The translations under genes and the position numbers were made by a program. The notes beneath the pieces are model-generated. The model had not been told where the DNA came from and ran no database searches. It worked only from the letters and a program-made list of their open reading frames with translations. From Actinomycetes bacterium (GTDB taxonomy: Bacteria > Actinomycetota > Thermoleophilia > Gaiellales > Gaiellaceae), in the NCBI GenBank assembly GCA_025358355.1, contig JANYJX010000088.1:1-57377 (forward strand): a DNA stretch of 57,377 nucleotides, read 5' to 3'. Each line of letters begins with the position of its first letter. The stretch's first letter is position 1. Of this stretch, positions 57,153 to 57,377 are shown in pieces.

Positions 57153-57207
57153 CCACCTGTCGGCGATTCGGAGGGCAGCTAGGACGCAAGCTCAGTCCGA
57201 CAGGTGG
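57153..57207. repeat. 11-bp inverted repeat upstream of the integrase
   Basis: CCACCTGTCGG (57153-57163) and CCGACAGGTGG (57197-57207) are perfect inverted copies, 33 bp apart, about 50-100 bp upstream of the integrase start. GTCGGACAG appears again near 57227. The sites could bind an integrase-regulating or excision protein, or be the integrase promoter operator. Confidence 0.55.
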
Positions 57208-57320
57208 CCGAACTCTACTCGACTCGTCGGACAGTCCTAAGAGGACGTTTCAGAATGAAGGGACCCGGTTTCTGGTGGCGAAGGACGTCGGTACTTGTCG
57301 TCAAGCTGGGAGGGGTGCGG

Positions 57321-57377
57321 GTGGCCAGTCAGCCGTGGGTTGTGCCGGATGGGCTGTGGGAGCTCGTGGAGCCATTG
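57321..57377 (+). CDS. IS5-type transposase, N-terminal start (partial)
   Basis: GTG 57321 opens VASQPWVVPDGLWELVEPL, the N-terminal pattern of DUF4096/IS5-family transposases, and remains open to the window edge (19 codons). An insertion sequence has therefore probably landed in or beside the integrated element. Its left terminal repeat was not identified. Confidence 0.65.
   Translation, partial: MASQPWVVPDGLWELVEPL

Larger units (their letters stand above)
56023..57377. mobile_element. Left end of an integrated element in ssrA (partial)
   Basis: Everything to the right of the tmRNA is probably part of one integrated element: the integrase, its upstream region with a strong inverted repeat, and the start of a transposase gene. 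The end is outside the window, so size and cargo are unknown. Confidence 0.65.

Overview
The window is GC-rich, densely packed bacterial chromosome. Starts are often GTG or TTG, and neighbouring genes commonly share 4-bp ATGA/GTGA overlaps. The gene set (infC-rpmI-rplT, pheS-pheT, secA, prfB-ftsE-ftsX-smpB, ssrA, an F420-type nitroreductase, LCP and LemA/DUF2207 proteins) and the style of the proteins suggest an actinobacterium, possibly a deep-branching Thermoleophilia-like lineage. That placement is inference; no 16S gene is present.

Layout. 1-3.3 kb: a minus-strand lipoprotein / two ABC ATPases / permease operon, cut by the left edge. 3.5-5.1 kb: gene remnants (HEAT-repeat protein, DUF1800/TadC fusion scar) around an intact D-lyxose-isomerase-like cupin gene. 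5.1-10.4 kb: thrS, infC-rpmI-rplT, a DUF2332 protein, an F420-type oxidoreductase and a TrmH-family rRNA methyltransferase. 10.4-17.2 kb: DUF2207 and LemA membrane proteins, a secreted protein, a methyltransferase, a HAF-repeat protein and a decayed second copy of the methyltransferase. 17.2-20.5 kb: pheS-pheT. 21-27.4 kb: a 2-oxoacid dehydrogenase cluster (E1 alpha, E1 beta, E2, then E3) with an acetyltransferase and an O-methyltransferase relic between E2 and E3. 27.6-33.3 kb: a small membrane protein, a HisC-like aminotransferase and a surface-polysaccharide block (LCP, UDP-glucose dehydrogenase, sugar nucleotidyltransferase, cupin). 33.3-36.5 kb: a large structured inverted repeat and a membrane GGDEF-EAL protein. 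36.5-40.5 kb: MerR regulator, ahcY, mtnA, nucleotidyltransferase and ComF. 40.5-50.4 kb: a frameshifted secreted protein, secA, NAT, PAP2, prfB with a programmed frameshift, ftsE-ftsX, a SUV3-type RNA helicase and smpB. 50.4-55.6 kb: a form-II carbon-monoxide-dehydrogenase-like S-L-M cluster, a broken membrane protein and a MoxR ATPase. 55.66-57.38 kb: tmRNA with a tyrosine integrase lying against its 3' end, marking the edge of an integrated element that runs off the window and already shows a second mobile gene (an IS5-type transposase start).

Functional threads. AhcY and MtnA handle S-adenosylmethionine by-products. smpB and ssrA (ribosome rescue) lie about 5 kb apart, with a SUV3-type RNA helicase directly before smpB. 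The LCP/Ugd/nucleotidyltransferase/cupin run points to a cell-wall glycopolymer. The 2-oxoacid dehydrogenase genes form a complete complex.

The most unusual observations are: a DUF11-like domain inside the ABC permease; the SUV3-type helicase between ftsX and smpB; a tail of IF3 overprinted on rpmI; a recurrent TANNNT box 6-9 nt before the start codon of at least ten genes, suggesting widespread leaderless transcription; the tmRNA-integrase junction; and six decayed or frameshifted loci among intact core genes.
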